This document shows positions 7,283-7,852 of a stretch of 7,852 nucleotides of DNA, in pieces (the stretch's first letter is position 1; each line of letters begins with the position of its first letter). The stretch is from positions 1 to 7,852 of the forward strand of contig JAGLYJ010000049.1 of the NCBI GenBank assembly GCA_023132365.1. Direction: 5' to 3'. The notes beneath the pieces are model-generated. The model made no database searches. It was not told where the DNA came from and worked only from the letters and a program-made list of their open reading frames with translations. Source of the DNA: Mycoplasmatota bacterium (GTDB lineage Bacteria; Bacillota_I; Bacilli_A; Izemoplasmatales; Hujiaoplasmataceae). A program made the position numbers and the translations under genes.

Positions 7283-7653
7283 GATTTCACCCCAAAACTA
7301 TCCTTAATTTCTTGCCAACCTTGATCATCATTTAGTGCTAATCCTGATTCTCTTATAGGGATATTTTGCATTTTAGAATAGCGAAATACAACATGACCAG
7401 CACCTTTACTAATCAAACCATGATTAATTGTTTTTTCAACTAAAGATGTTGCTTCAATGCTGGAAAATCCCATTCTTAACAATATACTTCTCTCAATAGC
7501 AGGAGAAGTATTCTTATATGCTAAATCTATTAGGGGTTCAGTTGTTTTATCAGCTAAATCCCAAAATCTTTGTTTTAATTCTTGATTTGATAGATTCTCT
7601 AAGTGTTTTTTTCTTTTTATGTAATCATCAGATCTCGTTTTATGATTATTCAT
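7279..7653 (-). CDS. oraS: D-ornithine 4,5-aminomutase, small subunit
   Basis: Small partner subunit of the aminomutase, forming the OraS/OraE assembly. The 124-residue length matches the family (about 120). Seen: a charged N-terminus with HLENLSNQELKQRFWDLAD (17-35), the helix PAIERSILLRMGFSS (51-65), and the conserved tail GLISKGAGHVVFRYSK (79-94) leading to GLALNDDQGW (104-113). The subunit has no cofactor motif of its own; in this family it packs against the large subunit's barrel. It sits immediately upstream of oraE as in known ornithine clusters, with a 4-bp ATGA overlap that suits equal subunit production. The ATG start overlaps the ortB end by 8 bp and has a consensus GGAGG at good spacing. 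Confidence 0.96.
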   Translation of the reverse strand: MNNHKTRSDDYIKRKKHLENLSNQELKQRFWDLADKTTEPLIDLAYKNTSPAIERSILLRMGFSSIEATSLVEKTINHGLISKGAGHVVFRYSKMQNIPIRESGLALNDDQGWQEIKDSFGVKS

Positions 7654-7852
7654 CTAAATCCTCCAGCGTAATATTATATTTCCTCAATTCATCCAAAACA
7701 TATTCTTGGTTTGTATTTGTTTCAACAATTAAAAAATCAACATCTTGTTTAGATAGTATGTTAGATTTCTTCAATTGATTTTGAATAAATTTTTTGCGAA
7801 TGATATCTAAATCTAAATCTTTTGCTTGGATTAAATCAACTGATTTTGGAAA
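7646..7852 (-). CDS. ortB: 2-amino-4-oxopentanoate thiolase, OrtB subunit (C-terminal end, partial)
   Basis: An open frame enters from the right edge and ends at TAA (7648-7646), leaving 68 residues. These begin FPKSVDLIQAKDLDLDIIRK and end LRKYNITLEDLDE. OrtB is the PLP-dependent subunit of the enzyme that, with OrtA, cleaves 2-amino-4-oxopentanoate with CoA to D-alanine and acetyl-CoA. The visible part is a charged helical tail with no active-site residues, so the sequence alone is weak evidence. The call rests on position: in characterised clostridial clusters ortB directly precedes oraS, and here the frame overlaps oraS by 8 bp. The 5' end, including the catalytic core, is outside the window. 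No stop codon or frameshift is seen in the visible part. Confidence 0.72.
   Translation of the reverse strand, partial: FPKSVDLIQAKDLDLDIIRKKFIQNQLKKSNILSKQDVDFLIVETNTNQEYVLDELRKYNITLEDLDE
7660..7664 (-). promoter_or_regulatory. Ribosome binding site of oraS, inside the ortB 3' end
   Basis: Consensus GGAGG on the minus strand lies 6 nt before the oraS ATG (7653) and within the last codons of ortB. It is the strongest Shine-Dalgarno match within the ornithine operon in this window, so oraS could be loaded independently while the genes after it rely more on coupling. Confidence 0.8.

Noticed and set aside
7518..7778. 86-codon open frame on the plus strand over the oraS 5' part and ortB end
   Set aside because: It is antisense to two operon genes, rich in Phe, Leu and Ser as expected from reverse reading of AT-rich genes, and has no family resemblance.
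1..7852. Mycoplasma-type genetic code (TGA = Trp), considered because of the low GC
   Set aside because: TGA ends oraS, oraE and the glmL-like gene at positions that fit family lengths and coupled starts, and the Trp codons read in the NYN gene are TGG.

Overview
This window is AT-rich, tightly packed bacterial DNA. It carries most of an operon for oxidative fermentation of ornithine, next to a GTP-type PEP carboxykinase and a small NYN/LOTUS protein. The gene content (B12-dependent ornithine aminomutase, ornithine racemase, AKP thiolase), low GC and strong Shine-Dalgarno sites point to a strictly anaerobic, amino-acid-fermenting low-GC bacterium of the Bacillota, or a relative such as Tissierellia-like or Mollicutes-related lineages. 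TGA is used as a true stop: three genes end in it, two of them overlapping the next gene, and the Trp codons read in the NYN gene are TGG. That rules out the mycoplasma code. No finer taxonomic call is justified.

Layout. Positions 1-1788 (minus) hold a complete GTP-dependent phosphoenolpyruvate carboxykinase, pckG. An 81-bp divergent intergenic region (1789-1869) holds overlapping promoters. Positions 1870-2631 (plus) hold a NYN-domain protein with a C-terminal OST-HTH/LOTUS domain. A hairpin at 2631-2652 lies between convergent genes and probably terminates both. From the right edge back to 2655, five genes run on the minus strand with no real gaps, in transcription order: ortB (3' end only), oraS, oraE, a glmL/mutL-type ASKHA ATPase, and orr. 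The junctions are an 8-bp overlap, a 4-bp ATGA overlap, an 11-bp overlap and a 4-bp gap (using the ATG preferred here for orr).

How the genes work together. Orr converts L-ornithine to D-ornithine. OraS and OraE form the adenosylcobalamin- and PLP-dependent D-ornithine 4,5-aminomutase, which makes 2,4-diaminopentanoate. A dehydrogenase (Ord, not in the window) gives 2-amino-4-oxopentanoate (AKP). OrtA (not in the window) with OrtB cleaves AKP with CoA to D-alanine and acetyl-CoA. The GlmL-type ATPase between oraE and orr probably reactivates or maintains the B12 enzyme. ord and ortA would be expected just beyond the right edge.

I found no mobile element, CRISPR array, tRNA, rRNA or riboswitch. 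No gene-free stretch exceeds 81 bp. I do not see a wholly undescribed system. The least characterised parts are the GlmL-type protein and the NYN-LOTUS protein.
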